The position numbers and the translations under genes were made by a program. Below the pieces are notes generated by a model that saw only the letters and a list, made by a program, of their open reading frames with translations, was not told the origin of the DNA and did not search any database. Positions 1 to 8,813 of a DNA stretch of 64,000 bases are shown here, one piece after another. Position 1 is the first letter of the stretch, and every line of letters starts with the position of its first letter. The DNA comes from JAQGMJ01 sp036498945. GTDB taxonomy: Bacteria; Pseudomonadota; Gammaproteobacteria; Burkholderiales; JAEUOS01. Location: contig DASYEQ010000012.1 of assembly GCA_036498945.1 (NCBI GenBank), forward strand, positions 1 to 64,000, read 5' to 3'.

Positions 1-291
1 CGCGTTTCTGAACTGATCCTGGCTGGTTCCTCGGCCAAGACCGGCCTCTCCGAAGGCATTCAGACCTACGGTTCGTGGGCCGCCAGCTGGACCTCGGCGA
101 TCACCATCTCCGCCACCGGCATGATTTACTCGGCCACCGTCAGTACCACCAACGGCATCATCACCGTCAGCGGTACCGCCCCGACCTCTGGCTCGGTCGT
201 TACCATGATCCCGACCACCACCACCGATAACAAGCTGGTCTGGTCCTGCACCGGTACCCCGGCGAAGTACATGCCGGCTTCCTGCCGCTAA
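1..291 (+). CDS. Type IV pilin, C-terminal part (5' end outside window)
   Basis: Last 96 residues of a protein that begins left of the window. The segment is rich in Ser, Thr and Gly and ends WSCTGTPAKYMPASCR, with two cysteines eleven residues apart just before the stop. That matches the disulfide-bonded D-region of type IVa major pilins (PilA/PilE), extracellular fibre subunits. The N-terminal methylation signal and helix that would prove it are not visible. Low-charge, repetitive composition is normal for this region. A minor pilin or a type II pseudopilin is less likely because of the terminal Cys loop. A strong terminator follows at once, so the gene ends its transcript. Confidence 0.75.
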   Translation, partial: RVSELILAGSSAKTGLSEGIQTYGSWAASWTSAITISATGMIYSATVSTTNGIITVSGTAPTSGSVVTMIPTTTTDNKLVWSCTGTPAKYMPASCR

Positions 292-310
292 GCAGGGGTT
301 CGCAGCAAAA

Positions 311-338
311 AGGCCGCCTGCGAGGGCGGCTTTTTTTT
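311..338 (+). terminator. Rho-independent terminator of the pilin gene
   Basis: Arms GCCGCC and GGCGGC around a short loop, followed by a run of eight T, 20 nt after the pilin stop. The next 250 bases up to the following gene's 3' end show no gene or RNA that I can recognise. Confidence 0.9.
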
Positions 339-591
339 GCTCGTTTTTCCCCCGGGCACGCTGCGCCACATCGCGCATGGTACGGCGACCCGCCCTCCCA
401 TACGCCCGCATGCCTGTCACCGCAGCTGCCGTTGCAGCGTTGTCGCTTCGAAACCGACGGCACGATCTGGCGCGTCATGCAGAGCAACCGTTCAATCAGT
501 ACCCGTAGGGGCGTGCGGCATCATCACGTATTGCCGGCGAATTTCCACCTGCCGGCATCGGCGCCCCCTAGGGTGAGCCTGGGCAGGCGCC

Positions 592-1524
592 TCAGGCCTG
601 CGGAAACGCCAGCACGCCCTTGAGGGCCGCCTGTATCACTTCGGCGGTATAGGGCTTGGCCATCCAGCCGCTGGCGCCCAGGAGGATCGATTTGGCAATG
701 TCTTCGCGCGATGGTGCGTCTGCCATCATCACCACCGGCGTCTTGCCCAGGCGGTGATGCACGCGCAGCTTTTCCAGCACCTTGAAGACGTCGACGTCCT
801 TCGCCCCAAGCTTGAGGAAGATGACGTCCGGGCGCGCCACCTGGTTGAGCAGCAGCACCAGTTGCTGGCGGGTGCTGCATAACTGCGCCTGGTAGCCGGC
901 GCCGTTGAGCAGCCGGGTGAGCAGCACGCTGTCGGCAGCGTCGCTTTCGAACACGATCGCCGGCCCCTTGTTGATCCCCAGGCGTGGCACCGGCTGCGTC
1001 ACTGCCCGGGCGGGGGCGCGGCCGGCGATCGACAGTGGCTGCAACAGGTTGGCGAAAAAGCCGCTGTCCTTCAGGGTTTCGAGCGCCTGGGTGGACTGCA
1101 GGGCGGCGCTTTGCACGGTCTCGGCAAGGTCGACCTTGGGCACCTGGCGAAACGCCTCGGTATCCTGCTTAAGCCATTCCTCGACGTTGGCGGCCATCGC
1201 GGCGACGTCGAATTCGCCCCCGGCGGCCGGGGCCGTCGTGGCGCGGCGCGGCGCGGCTTTTGATTCCGGCAGATCGAAGGGCACTTCGGCGAAATCGATC
1301 AGCTTCATGCGCAGCAGTTCGCGCAACCAGTCGGTCACATCCTCGGCATCCAGGCGCGGAAGGCGGCCGGCCACCTGCTCGACGGTGCGCACGCCGTCGA
1401 TCGCCTTGAGCATTTCCCGAAAACCGGCAGACAGCGGGCGGCCGCCGCCGTCCATCGCGGTACTTCCCTCCGCGGTGCGGGCGTAGATGTCTTGTGGATT
1501 GACGGGAATATCTGCGGCGCTCAT
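592..1524 (-). CDS. Protein with C-terminal degenerate receiver (CheY-like) domain
   Basis: 310 residues. Residues about 1-90 form a helical region that I do not recognise with certainty. Residues about 100-185 are low complexity and helical. From about 185 to the end the sequence has a receiver fold (hydrophobic strands, GASGWMAKPY near the end). The phosphorylation machinery is broken: where CheY has the acceptor Asp (LLD) this protein has FLKLGAKD, with Lys at that place, and the Thr/Ser before the fifth strand is Ala (VVMMAD). The Lys of the KP pair is kept. It is therefore probably a phosphorylation-independent pseudo-receiver. It lies between a pilin and a chemoreceptor, which suggests a surface-motility or adaptation role, but that is inference. 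Confidence 0.7.
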   Translation of the reverse strand: MSAADIPVNPQDIYARTAEGSTAMDGGGRPLSAGFREMLKAIDGVRTVEQVAGRLPRLDAEDVTDWLRELLRMKLIDFAEVPFDLPESKAAPRRATTAPAAGGEFDVAAMAANVEEWLKQDTEAFRQVPKVDLAETVQSAALQSTQALETLKDSGFFANLLQPLSIAGRAPARAVTQPVPRLGINKGPAIVFESDAADSVLLTRLLNGAGYQAQLCSTRQQLVLLLNQVARPDVIFLKLGAKDVDVFKVLEKLRVHHRLGKTPVVMMADAPSREDIAKSILLGASGWMAKPYTAEVIQAALKGVLAFPQA

Positions 1525-1635
1525 TGATGGCGTTCTGGCCGGACCCCTGCCGGCCGGATGGCCGGCAGCGTCCCTTGCACGGCCTATGATAGCCGAGGAC
1601 CGCGATGCGGCGGCACCCGGGCGCCGCCTGGCGCC

Positions 1636-3264
1636 TTACTCGAACTGGAAGCGGCTGACCGAAGCGCCCAGGCGTGCCGCCAGGTCTTTCAGTTCGGCCG
1701 CGGTGTCGCGGCCCTGCGCCACCGAGGCGCGGTTCTGTTCGGCGGCGGCAGCCACCCGCTCGGTGGTGCCGGCGATCTGCTCGCTGGCGGCACGCTGTTC
1801 GCGCGTCGCATCGGCCAGGTCGCGCAGGCTGGCGACGGCGCGCGTCGCGCCTTCGCCCAATTCGTTCAAGGGCCGCATCAGGCGCTCGATGCAGGCGACG
1901 CCGGCGGCGGCGCCAGTCTTCAAACCGTCGATGCGCCCGCCGGCGCCGACCACGCTGGACTGGATGGCGCCGATGGTCTCCTGGATCTCGTTGGTCGCCG
2001 CGGTGGTGCGCTCGGCGAGCTTTCTCACTTCGTCGGCCACCACGGCGAAGCCCCGGCCCTGTTCGCCGGCGCGCGCCGCTTCGATCGCGGCATTCAAGGC
2101 CAGCAGGTTGGTCTGGTCGGCGATCTCCTTGATCAGTTTCACCACCGAGCCGATCTCACCGGCGCGCCGGGTCAGCTCGGCCATCTGCGTGCTGAATTCG
2201 CCGATCGAGCGGTCGATGGCGCCGATTTCCCGCGCCGCCGCGCTGCCTTGCTCCAGGCCCAGGCGCGACACTTCGGCGGTCTGTTCGGCGACGCTGCGCG
2301 CCACTTCGGCGCTTTCGGAGACCTGGGCGATGGAGGCGGTCAGTTCCTGCACCGAGGCGGCGGTGGAGGCTACCGCCTCGGTCTGCGATTCGGCGCCGGC
2401 GGAAAGCTCGGTGGCCGCATGCGCCAGCTCGCCTGAGGAGCGGGTGACGGCATCGACGTCGCCGCGCACCTGGCCGATCAGGGTCTTCAGGTTGTCCTGC
2501 ATGGTGCCCACCGATTGCATCAGGGCGCCGATCTCGTCGCGGCCGGCCGGCTCGATGCGCCCGCGCAGGTCGCCCTCGGCGACGCGCTCGGCGATGCCCA
2601 GCAGGGCTTTCAGCGGACGGGTGATGCCGCGCGTCAGCAGGAGCGCGATCACGGCCGCCGCCAGCAGGCTGCCGGCCAGCAGGGACAGCAGCAGCACGCG
2701 TACGTGCGAGGCGTTGTCGGCCATCTGGTGCGCCATCGCGTCAATGCGGCCGCGCTCGTGGTCGCGCAGGTCGGCGGTGGCGCCGCGATAGGCGTCCAGG
2801 CGCTCCAGCATGGAGGAGGAAGCCATGGTGGCGGCGGCATCGAACTTGCCCTGCTTTTTCAGGGCGAATACCTTTTCGCGCTCCGCCAGGTAGGCCTTGC
2901 GGCGCTCGGAGACCTTGTCGAACAGGGCGCGCCCCTGCGGCGTGGCGAGCTGGCTTTCCACTTTCTTCTGCACTTCCGAGATGCTCTTGCTGGTGGCGGA
3001 AATCTGCTTGGAAAACAGGTCGTTCAGGCGCGCGTCCTCGGTCATGGCAACGGCCAGCGAGCGCGGCGCATTCTGCTGGGTCATGGAGGCCCAGTCCTCG
3101 ACGTGGCGCACCTGGGTGAAAGCCTCCGAGGTGAGTGCGGTGAATTCGCCGGACATGTTCTGGATCACGCCGACGGCATAGATCATCGCGCCGGCATTGA
3201 GCGCCAGCACGAGGCTGAAGGCGGCGCCCAGACGGGCGCTGATGGACAGGTTTTTCAGGTTCAC
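1636..3264 (-). CDS. Methyl-accepting chemotaxis protein
   Basis: 542 residues from a GTG start preceded by GGAGA at good spacing; an upstream in-frame ATG has no such site. A short cytoplasmic N-terminus, a first membrane helix (about 10-31), a periplasmic four-helix-bundle-like sensor (about 32-187), a second membrane helix (about 190-212), a HAMP domain with the DEIG motif (about 213-265) and the long coiled-coil signalling domain follow in order. The highly conserved tip EQGRGFAVVADEVRKLAERT is complete, so it should couple to CheW and CheA. The C-terminus ends in RFQFE and lacks the NWETF-type CheR tether, so methylation would need other receptors or an untethered CheR. No ligand can be assigned. 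Confidence 0.93.
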   Translation of the reverse strand: MNLKNLSISARLGAAFSLVLALNAGAMIYAVGVIQNMSGEFTALTSEAFTQVRHVEDWASMTQQNAPRSLAVAMTEDARLNDLFSKQISATSKSISEVQKKVESQLATPQGRALFDKVSERRKAYLAEREKVFALKKQGKFDAAATMASSSMLERLDAYRGATADLRDHERGRIDAMAHQMADNASHVRVLLLSLLAGSLLAAAVIALLLTRGITRPLKALLGIAERVAEGDLRGRIEPAGRDEIGALMQSVGTMQDNLKTLIGQVRGDVDAVTRSSGELAHAATELSAGAESQTEAVASTAASVQELTASIAQVSESAEVARSVAEQTAEVSRLGLEQGSAAAREIGAIDRSIGEFSTQMAELTRRAGEIGSVVKLIKEIADQTNLLALNAAIEAARAGEQGRGFAVVADEVRKLAERTTAATNEIQETIGAIQSSVVGAGGRIDGLKTGAAAGVACIERLMRPLNELGEGATRAVASLRDLADATREQRAASEQIAGTTERVAAAAEQNRASVAQGRDTAAELKDLAARLGASVSRFQFE

Positions 3265-3470
3265 GATTGTTCTCCGTGCGCGCCTGGCACGCACCAATAC
3301 CGGCAAGCCGGAAGGGATTGCGGGATGAAACATCCTAATCCCGTGCCGGCGCCGGCAATCGCCCGAAAAGCGGCGGTTTGCGCCGGTATTTCCGGGCCGC
3401 CCGCCGGCCCTTTACTGCGCCGCCGGAGGCTCGTAACATAGGCGCGCGGAGTTCCTGCGAGGAGGCAGTC

Positions 3471-3968
3471 ATGAACATGATCTCTGTATGGCGCCTGGCC
3501 GACGACGAGCAGATCGCCGCGCTGGCCGGCGAACCGGAGCACCTCGAGGAGGCGCTGGAGGAGGACGGGCCGGACATGGACCTGGATTGCGCCTGGCACG
3601 GCATCCATTTCCTCCTGGCCGGCAGCGCGCACGGCACCGCCGGGCCGCGCGGCTACATCCTGGGCGGCCGCCCCTTGGGCAACGGCGCCGGGCAGGCGGG
3701 CTTCGGCTACACCTCGGCGCGCGCGCTCTCAAGCGGCGAGGTGGCGCTGTTCGACGATTTCCTGCAGTGCATCTCGACCGAGGATTTCCGCCACCGCTTC
3801 GATCCGCAGGCGCTGATCGCCGCCGACGTCTACCCCGGCATCTGGGAACGCGCCCAGACCGGAGAGGAGGACGTGCTGGGCTATCTCGCCGGACATTTCG
3901 CGGAACTGAAGCGATTCATCGCCGCCGCCCATCGCGACGGCGCGGGCATGATCACTTACCTGGCATGA
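3471..3968 (+). CDS. DUF1877 (YfbM-like) family protein
   Basis: 165 residues. The start is fixed by GAGGAGG seven bases before the ATG. The family pattern is clear: a Leu-rich, Glu-rich N-terminus (LEEALEEDGPDMDLDCAWHG), then IHFLLAGS, the ILGG segment and a helical C-terminus ending in AAHRDGAGMITYLA. DUF1877 proteins are small cytoplasmic alpha/beta proteins without an assigned biochemical role. It stands alone between the chemoreceptor gene (divergent) and the large cyclase gene (same strand, over 200 bases apart), so the neighbours say little. Confidence 0.85.
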   Translation: MNMISVWRLADDEQIAALAGEPEHLEEALEEDGPDMDLDCAWHGIHFLLAGSAHGTAGPRGYILGGRPLGNGAGQAGFGYTSARALSSGEVALFDDFLQCISTEDFRHRFDPQALIAADVYPGIWERAQTGEEDVLGYLAGHFAELKRFIAAAHRDGAGMITYLA

Positions 3969-4186
3969 CATCCGCCTGGATTGGCCGGCGTATAGCGGAG
4001 GAAGGCGAGCCGCCGCGATGCGCGCTTATGCATTGATTTAGCCGTCGAAAATACCGCAATTCGGCGGCTGGACTGGGAAAATGGCGGTCTAGTATTGAAC
4101 TGGGTGCGTGTCTGCATGCGCCCGGTGAATTCCGTTTGCAACAAGAATGGGGCCGTTTTTGGCCGGCCCTTTGCACAACAAACACC

Positions 4187-7100
4187 ATGCCCGGCATGCA
4201 CCGCCCGTTTTCCAACCGCCCGCTCTTGATGCTGCTGCTGCCGCTGTTCGCGCTGCTGCTGCTCCTCACGCTGTGGGTGCTGGTGCTGTATCGCATCAGC
4301 GACGAGCGCGGCGAGGCGAAGCGCCAGGCGTTGGCGGAAAGCCAGGCCTTCGTGCACATCTACGAAGAGCACGCGGCGCGCCTGCTGCACCAGGCCGAGC
4401 AGGTGGCGCAAGTGGTGAAGATGCAGTTCGAGACCGACGGCTACGCCGACCTGCACGAGATCGCGCGGCGCCGCGGCCTGCTGCCGCCAGGGGTGGTGAC
4501 GATGATGGCGATCGTCAACCGCGAAGGCCGGGTGATGTCGAGCACCGTCGAAGGCGCCGACTTTCCCAATGTGCGCGCGCGCGAATACTTCCAGGCCCAC
4601 GTCGAGTACAACTCCGGCGACCTGTTCATCGGCCAGCCGGTGGCTGGCGAAGGCGGGAAATGGACCATTCCCTTGAGCCTGCGGCTGAACAACCCGAACG
4701 GCTCCTTCGCCGGCATCGTGCTGGTGTCGCTCAACCCGCTGACCTTGTACACCGATTACGACGCGCCGCTTCTCGGCCGCCACGGCTCGGTGGGGCTTTT
4801 GGGCACTGACGACGTGTTCCGTATCCGCCGCGTCGGCCAGGCCACGCGCTACGGTGAAACGGTCGATTTCGCCAGCTTCCGGCGCGGCGCCGAGGCTCTG
4901 GCGGAAAACTCCTTCGTGCGCGAAAGCAGCGCCGATCAGGTACGGCGCATCTACAGCGTCCTGCCGCTGAAGGACTACCCGATGATTGCCATCGCGGGCC
5001 TGGCCGAAGAGGACGCCTACGCCCGTTTCTATCACAGCCGCGCCAGCTATCTCTGGGCCGCCAGCCTGGGTTCGCTGTTCATTCTCGCCTTCACCACGTT
5101 CCTGATGCTGCAGGGCCGTGCCCTGGAACACAGCCGCCGCGCGGCCAGCCACGCGCAGGCGATCTACCGCGCCGCCGCCGAAGGCAGCCTGGACGCCTTC
5201 TACATCCTCGAAGCGATGCGCGATGCCGACGGCCGCATCGCCGATTTCCGCTTTGTCGAAGTGAACCGGCGCGGCGGCACCCTGCTCGGCCTGGCGGCGG
5301 AAGGCATGGCCGGCCGCCTGCTGTGCGAGCTTTTGCCCTCCGCGCGCAGCAGCGGTTTTTTCGACAAGTGCGTGCGCGTGCTCGAAAGCGGGATGCCGCT
5401 GGAAGAAGAATTCGAAAACGACAATCCGCAGATCAACGCGCACTGGCTGCGCCACCAGGTGGTGCCGGCCGGGGGCGGCATTGCCATCACCAGCCGCGAT
5501 ATCACCCTGCGCAAGCGCGCCGAGGCTGAGCAGCGCAACAGCCGCAAGTTCCTCCAGACCCTGATCGACTACCTGCCGGTGATGGTGTTCGTCAAGAGCG
5601 TGCGCGGGCGCGACTACGGCCGCTACGTGGTGTGGAATGAGGCAGCTGAAGTGATCACGGGGTACGCCGACGAGCAGGTGCTGGGCAAGACCGGCGCCGA
5701 AGTATTCCCGCAGGCGATCGCGCAGGAGTACGAGGTGGAGGATGCGCAGATGCTGGCCGACCCGATGGTGCGCAACACGCCCGAATATGAACACCGGCGC
5801 GCCGACGGCGGCACGCGGATACTCAGCCGCATCAACCTGCCGATCTTCGACGACGACGACAAGCCCGAATACATTCTCGGGGTGATCGAGGACATCACCG
5901 GGCGCAAGCGCCAGGAATACCTGCTGCGCGAGCGCCGCGCCGAGTTACAAGCAGTGAACGACTCCTCGCCACTGGGCCTGTTTCGCCTCGACCTGCAGGG
6001 AAATTTCACCTACGCCAACCGCACCTACGAACGTATCGCCGGCTTCGCGCCGGGCGAGGCGACCGGCAAGGCATGGATCAGGGCGATCCATCCCGAAGAC
6101 CGCGAGCGCGTGATGCGGGCGGCGCGCGGCCTGGGCAAAGCCAGCACCTCGCTGGACATCACGCACCGCATGCTGCGCGCCGACGGCAGCGAGGCCTGGG
6201 TGGAGGTGAAGGCAGGGCCGATCGAGGTCGACGGCATGATCACCGGCTACGTCGGAAGTCTCAACGACATCACCGAGCAGCGCGCCACCCGCCAGGCGCG
6301 CCAGACCCTGGCGACGATCATCGAAGCCTCCGCCGACTTCGTCGCCATCAGCGCGCCGGACGGCCGCATCACCTACCTCAATCCGGCGGCGCGGCGCCTG
6401 ACGGGCATCACGCCCGGTGCGGACCTGCCCTACGTGCGCGCCGAGGACTACTACCCGGCCGCTTCGCTGCGGCGCATGCAGGGCGAGGCGATGCCGGTGG
6501 CGCTGCGCCAGGGTCTGTGGATCGGCGAGTCCACGGTGTACGACCGCGAACGGCGCGAGGTCCCGGTGACGCAGATGATCATCACCCATCGCGACGGCGC
6601 CGGCGAGGTCGAATATTTTTCCAGCATCATGCGCGATATCTCGGCCGACAAGGAGGCCGAGCAGGCGCTGCGCGACTCCGAATCGCGCCTGCGCACCATC
6701 ACCGACACGCTGCCGGCGATGGTTTCCTTCGTCGATCCCGCCGAATGCTACCGTTTCGTCAACAAGGCCTACGAGCGTCGTTTCAGCCGCCCGCGCGAGG
6801 CCATCCTCGGCATGACGGTGCGCGAACTGCAGGGGGACGAGAACTACGCGGTGATGCAGCCCTACATCCGCCGCGCGCTGGCGGGCGAGACGGTCACTTT
6901 CGAACGCGACGAGCCGCGCGACGGTAAATACCGCTGCTTCGAGACCACCTACATCCCGCAGCTGCGGGCCGAGGCCGCCGGCGGCACGGTGATCGGCTTC
7001 CACGTCACCATCCACGACATCACCGCGCGCAAGCTGGAGGAACGACGCCTGATCCAGCTGGCGCACGTCGACAGCATGACCGGCCTGGCCAACCGCGCCG

Positions 7101-7573
7101 GCTTCCTGCTCCGCCTGGCCGAACTGATGCAGGAAAGCCGCAGCGACAAGTCGCTGCTGGCGCTGATGTTCCTCGACATCGACCATTTCAAGAGCGTCAA
7201 CGACACCTACGGCCACCTGACCGGTGACGCACTGCTGCGCGCCTTCGCCGGGCGTCTGGTACGGTCGCTACGCGATTCTGACGTGGTCGCGCGCCTCGGC
7301 GGCGACGAATTCACCATCATCCTGCCGAAGCTGCGCCGGCCGGAGGACGCCACCGCAGTGGCGAAAAAGATCGTGCTGGCGATGCGCCCGACCTTCGCGC
7401 TGGACCAGCAGTCGGTCAACGTCACCACCAGCGTCGGCCTGGCGTTCTACCAGGGCGGCGAGATGAACCCCGAAGCGCTGATCCAGCGCGCCGACGAAAT
7501 GCTGTACCAGTCGAAGGCGGCCGGGCGCGATACCTACAACGTCGCGCCGCTCCTGCGGGTGCAGGCGGGATAG
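4187..7573 (+). CDS. Membrane diguanylate cyclase with Cache and multiple PAS domains
   Basis: 1128 residues. A membrane helix (about 10-32) is followed by a periplasmic Cache-type sensor (about 40-285, with MAIVNREGRVMSST and YFQAH), a second membrane helix (about 287-308), then about five PAS/PAC units (about 325-950, recognisable by repeated DITxRKR-type endings) and a GGDEF domain. The active-site GGDEF is at residues 1038-1042 and an intact product-inhibition motif RDSD lies five residues before it at 1029-1032, so it should make cyclic di-GMP from two GTP and be feedback inhibited. There is no EAL domain. Start uncertain: ATG at 4187 is chosen because the hydrophobic helix follows; TTG 4136 and ATG 4196 are alternatives, none with a good ribosome site. 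Confidence 0.92.
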   Translation: MPGMHRPFSNRPLLMLLLPLFALLLLLTLWVLVLYRISDERGEAKRQALAESQAFVHIYEEHAARLLHQAEQVAQVVKMQFETDGYADLHEIARRRGLLPPGVVTMMAIVNREGRVMSSTVEGADFPNVRAREYFQAHVEYNSGDLFIGQPVAGEGGKWTIPLSLRLNNPNGSFAGIVLVSLNPLTLYTDYDAPLLGRHGSVGLLGTDDVFRIRRVGQATRYGETVDFASFRRGAEALAENSFVRESSADQVRRIYSVLPLKDYPMIAIAGLAEEDAYARFYHSRASYLWAASLGSLFILAFTTFLMLQGRALEHSRRAASHAQAIYRAAAEGSLDAFYILEAMRDADGRIADFRFVEVNRRGGTLLGLAAEGMAGRLLCELLPSARSSGFFDKCVRVLESGMPLEEEFENDNPQINAHWLRHQVVPAGGGIAITSRDITLRKRAEAEQRNSRKFLQTLIDYLPVMVFVKSVRGRDYGRYVVWNEAAEVITGYADEQVLGKTGAEVFPQAIAQEYEVEDAQMLADPMVRNTPEYEHRRADGGTRILSRINLPIFDDDDKPEYILGVIEDITGRKRQEYLLRERRAELQAVNDSSPLGLFRLDLQGNFTYANRTYERIAGFAPGEATGKAWIRAIHPEDRERVMRAARGLGKASTSLDITHRMLRADGSEAWVEVKAGPIEVDGMITGYVGSLNDITEQRATRQARQTLATIIEASADFVAISAPDGRITYLNPAARRLTGITPGADLPYVRAEDYYPAASLRRMQGEAMPVALRQGLWIGESTVYDRERREVPVTQMIITHRDGAGEVEYFSSIMRDISADKEAEQALRDSESRLRTITDTLPAMVSFVDPAECYRFVNKAYERRFSRPREAILGMTVRELQGDENYAVMQPYIRRALAGETVTFERDEPRDGKYRCFETTYIPQLRAEAAGGTVIGFHVTIHDITARKLEERRLIQLAHVDSMTGLANRAGFLLRLAELMQESRSDKSLLALMFLDIDHFKSVNDTYGHLTGDALLRAFAGRLVRSLRDSDVVARLGGDEFTIILPKLRRPEDATAVAKKIVLAMRPTFALDQQSVNVTTSVGLAFYQGGEMNPEALIQRADEMLYQSKAAGRDTYNVAPLLRVQAG

Positions 7574-7590
7574 CCGCCGGCGTACCGCTT

Positions 7591-8598
7591 CTACGCGGCC
7601 GCCACCACGCCGCGCGCCCCGCGCAGGCGCGCCCAGGTCTCCGAGGGCTTTTCGCCGAACAGGTGACGGTAGTCGCGCGCAAAGCGCCCGAGGTCGAAGA
7701 ATTCGAAGCGTGTCGCCGCTTCCGTGACGGAGGTGATGACGGCTTGCGGATCGAGGAGCAAACGCCGCACCTGATTCAGGCGGCGGATGCGCAGGTAGCG
7801 GATCGGCCCCATGCCGAAGGCTTCATTGAAGGCATTGCGCAGGGTGCGCTCGCTTACCGCCGCCGCCCGACACAGGTCGGCCACGTGCAGCATCAGCAGG
7901 TCCGGATGGGCATGCAGGAAATCCTCCGCCGCCCTGACCACCCGCGCGTGCAGGAAACCCGGCACCGGCGCCCCACCGTTGTCCTGCAGTGCGGCATGGG
8001 CAAAAGACTCGACCAAGCCGTGCCGCAAGGCGCTGCGGATCGACGGCGTTTCCGCCGCATGCGGATGGTCGAGCAGCAGCGCGGCGGCTTCGGAGAGCGA
8101 CTGACGCAACCGGTGCCAGACGGGCGGTGACAGTTGCATCATCTCGATACCGCTGGCGCGCCGCGGCGCGGCGCCGAATTCCTCGCACCAGCCTTCCCAT
8201 TGCTGTATGGGAACCTGCAGCGCCGCCCAGCGCACCGGCCCGCTGGTAAAGGCGAAGGTTTCAGCGCCGGGGTGAAAAATCGCCAACTGCCCGGGGTCGC
8301 ACGACAATCCATTGACAAACCACGTGTCGCCGCGCTGCAACGGCAGCAACAGGCGTACCGAATGCGGCAGCGAGCAGCCGGCGACGGTGACGGCAGCACC
8401 CACTTCGCCTATGTCGAACACGCAATCGCCGAGATGGGCGCTGAGCAATCCATAAGGGAAAAAGCCGTCGCGCAGCACGTTGATCTCGATGTCCAGTCCG
8501 TGCATGGCGTGCGACATCTCGTCAGCACTGCAAAAAAAAGAGCGCTGCACATGCAATCCGGGATCGGCCGGTTCCGGCAATGCTACATTCATTGCCAT
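7591..8598 (-). CDS. AraC family transcriptional regulator
   Basis: 335 residues. Residues about 1-210 resemble the cupin-like ligand-binding half found in FeaR-type AraC proteins. Residues about 225-330 contain the paired helix-turn-helix (VADLCRAAAVSERTLRNAF, then RYLRIRRLNQVRRLL and the second motif before GRFARDYRHLFGEKPSE), which is the AraC signature. It is convergent with the cyclase gene (17 bases between stops) and divergent from the histidine kinase. No operon partner shows its effector. A GAGAGA sequence lies about eight bases before the chosen ATG; an ATG two codons on is equally possible. Confidence 0.92.
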   Translation of the reverse strand: MAMNVALPEPADPGLHVQRSFFCSADEMSHAMHGLDIEINVLRDGFFPYGLLSAHLGDCVFDIGEVGAAVTVAGCSLPHSVRLLLPLQRGDTWFVNGLSCDPGQLAIFHPGAETFAFTSGPVRWAALQVPIQQWEGWCEEFGAAPRRASGIEMMQLSPPVWHRLRQSLSEAAALLLDHPHAAETPSIRSALRHGLVESFAHAALQDNGGAPVPGFLHARVVRAAEDFLHAHPDLLMLHVADLCRAAAVSERTLRNAFNEAFGMGPIRYLRIRRLNQVRRLLLDPQAVITSVTEAATRFEFFDLGRFARDYRHLFGEKPSETWARLRGARGVVAAA

Positions 8599-8813
8599 GC
8601 TTGTCTCTCGCTCACAGGTCCGGCGCGAAACGCTCCCGGCCTGCCGTATTTACGTAGTTACGAACCGGGAAACGACTTACTGTTGATCAGCGCCGGTGCC
8701 TGCCGCTCGCGTTGCGGGTGATTCATTCTGCATCAATCCTTGCCGGTGTGGAAGGGCCTGCCGCCGGCAGCAACCATTGCGCGCCCTTTATGCGGCGTGC
8801 GTGCAACGACCAC

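Noticed and set aside
337..576. Short open frames after the pilin terminator
   Set aside because: No ribosome site or protein features; they overlap one another in several frames.
3956..5794. Open frame of over 600 codons antisense to the large cyclase gene
   Set aside because: Shadow frame; the cyclase frame has complete domains.
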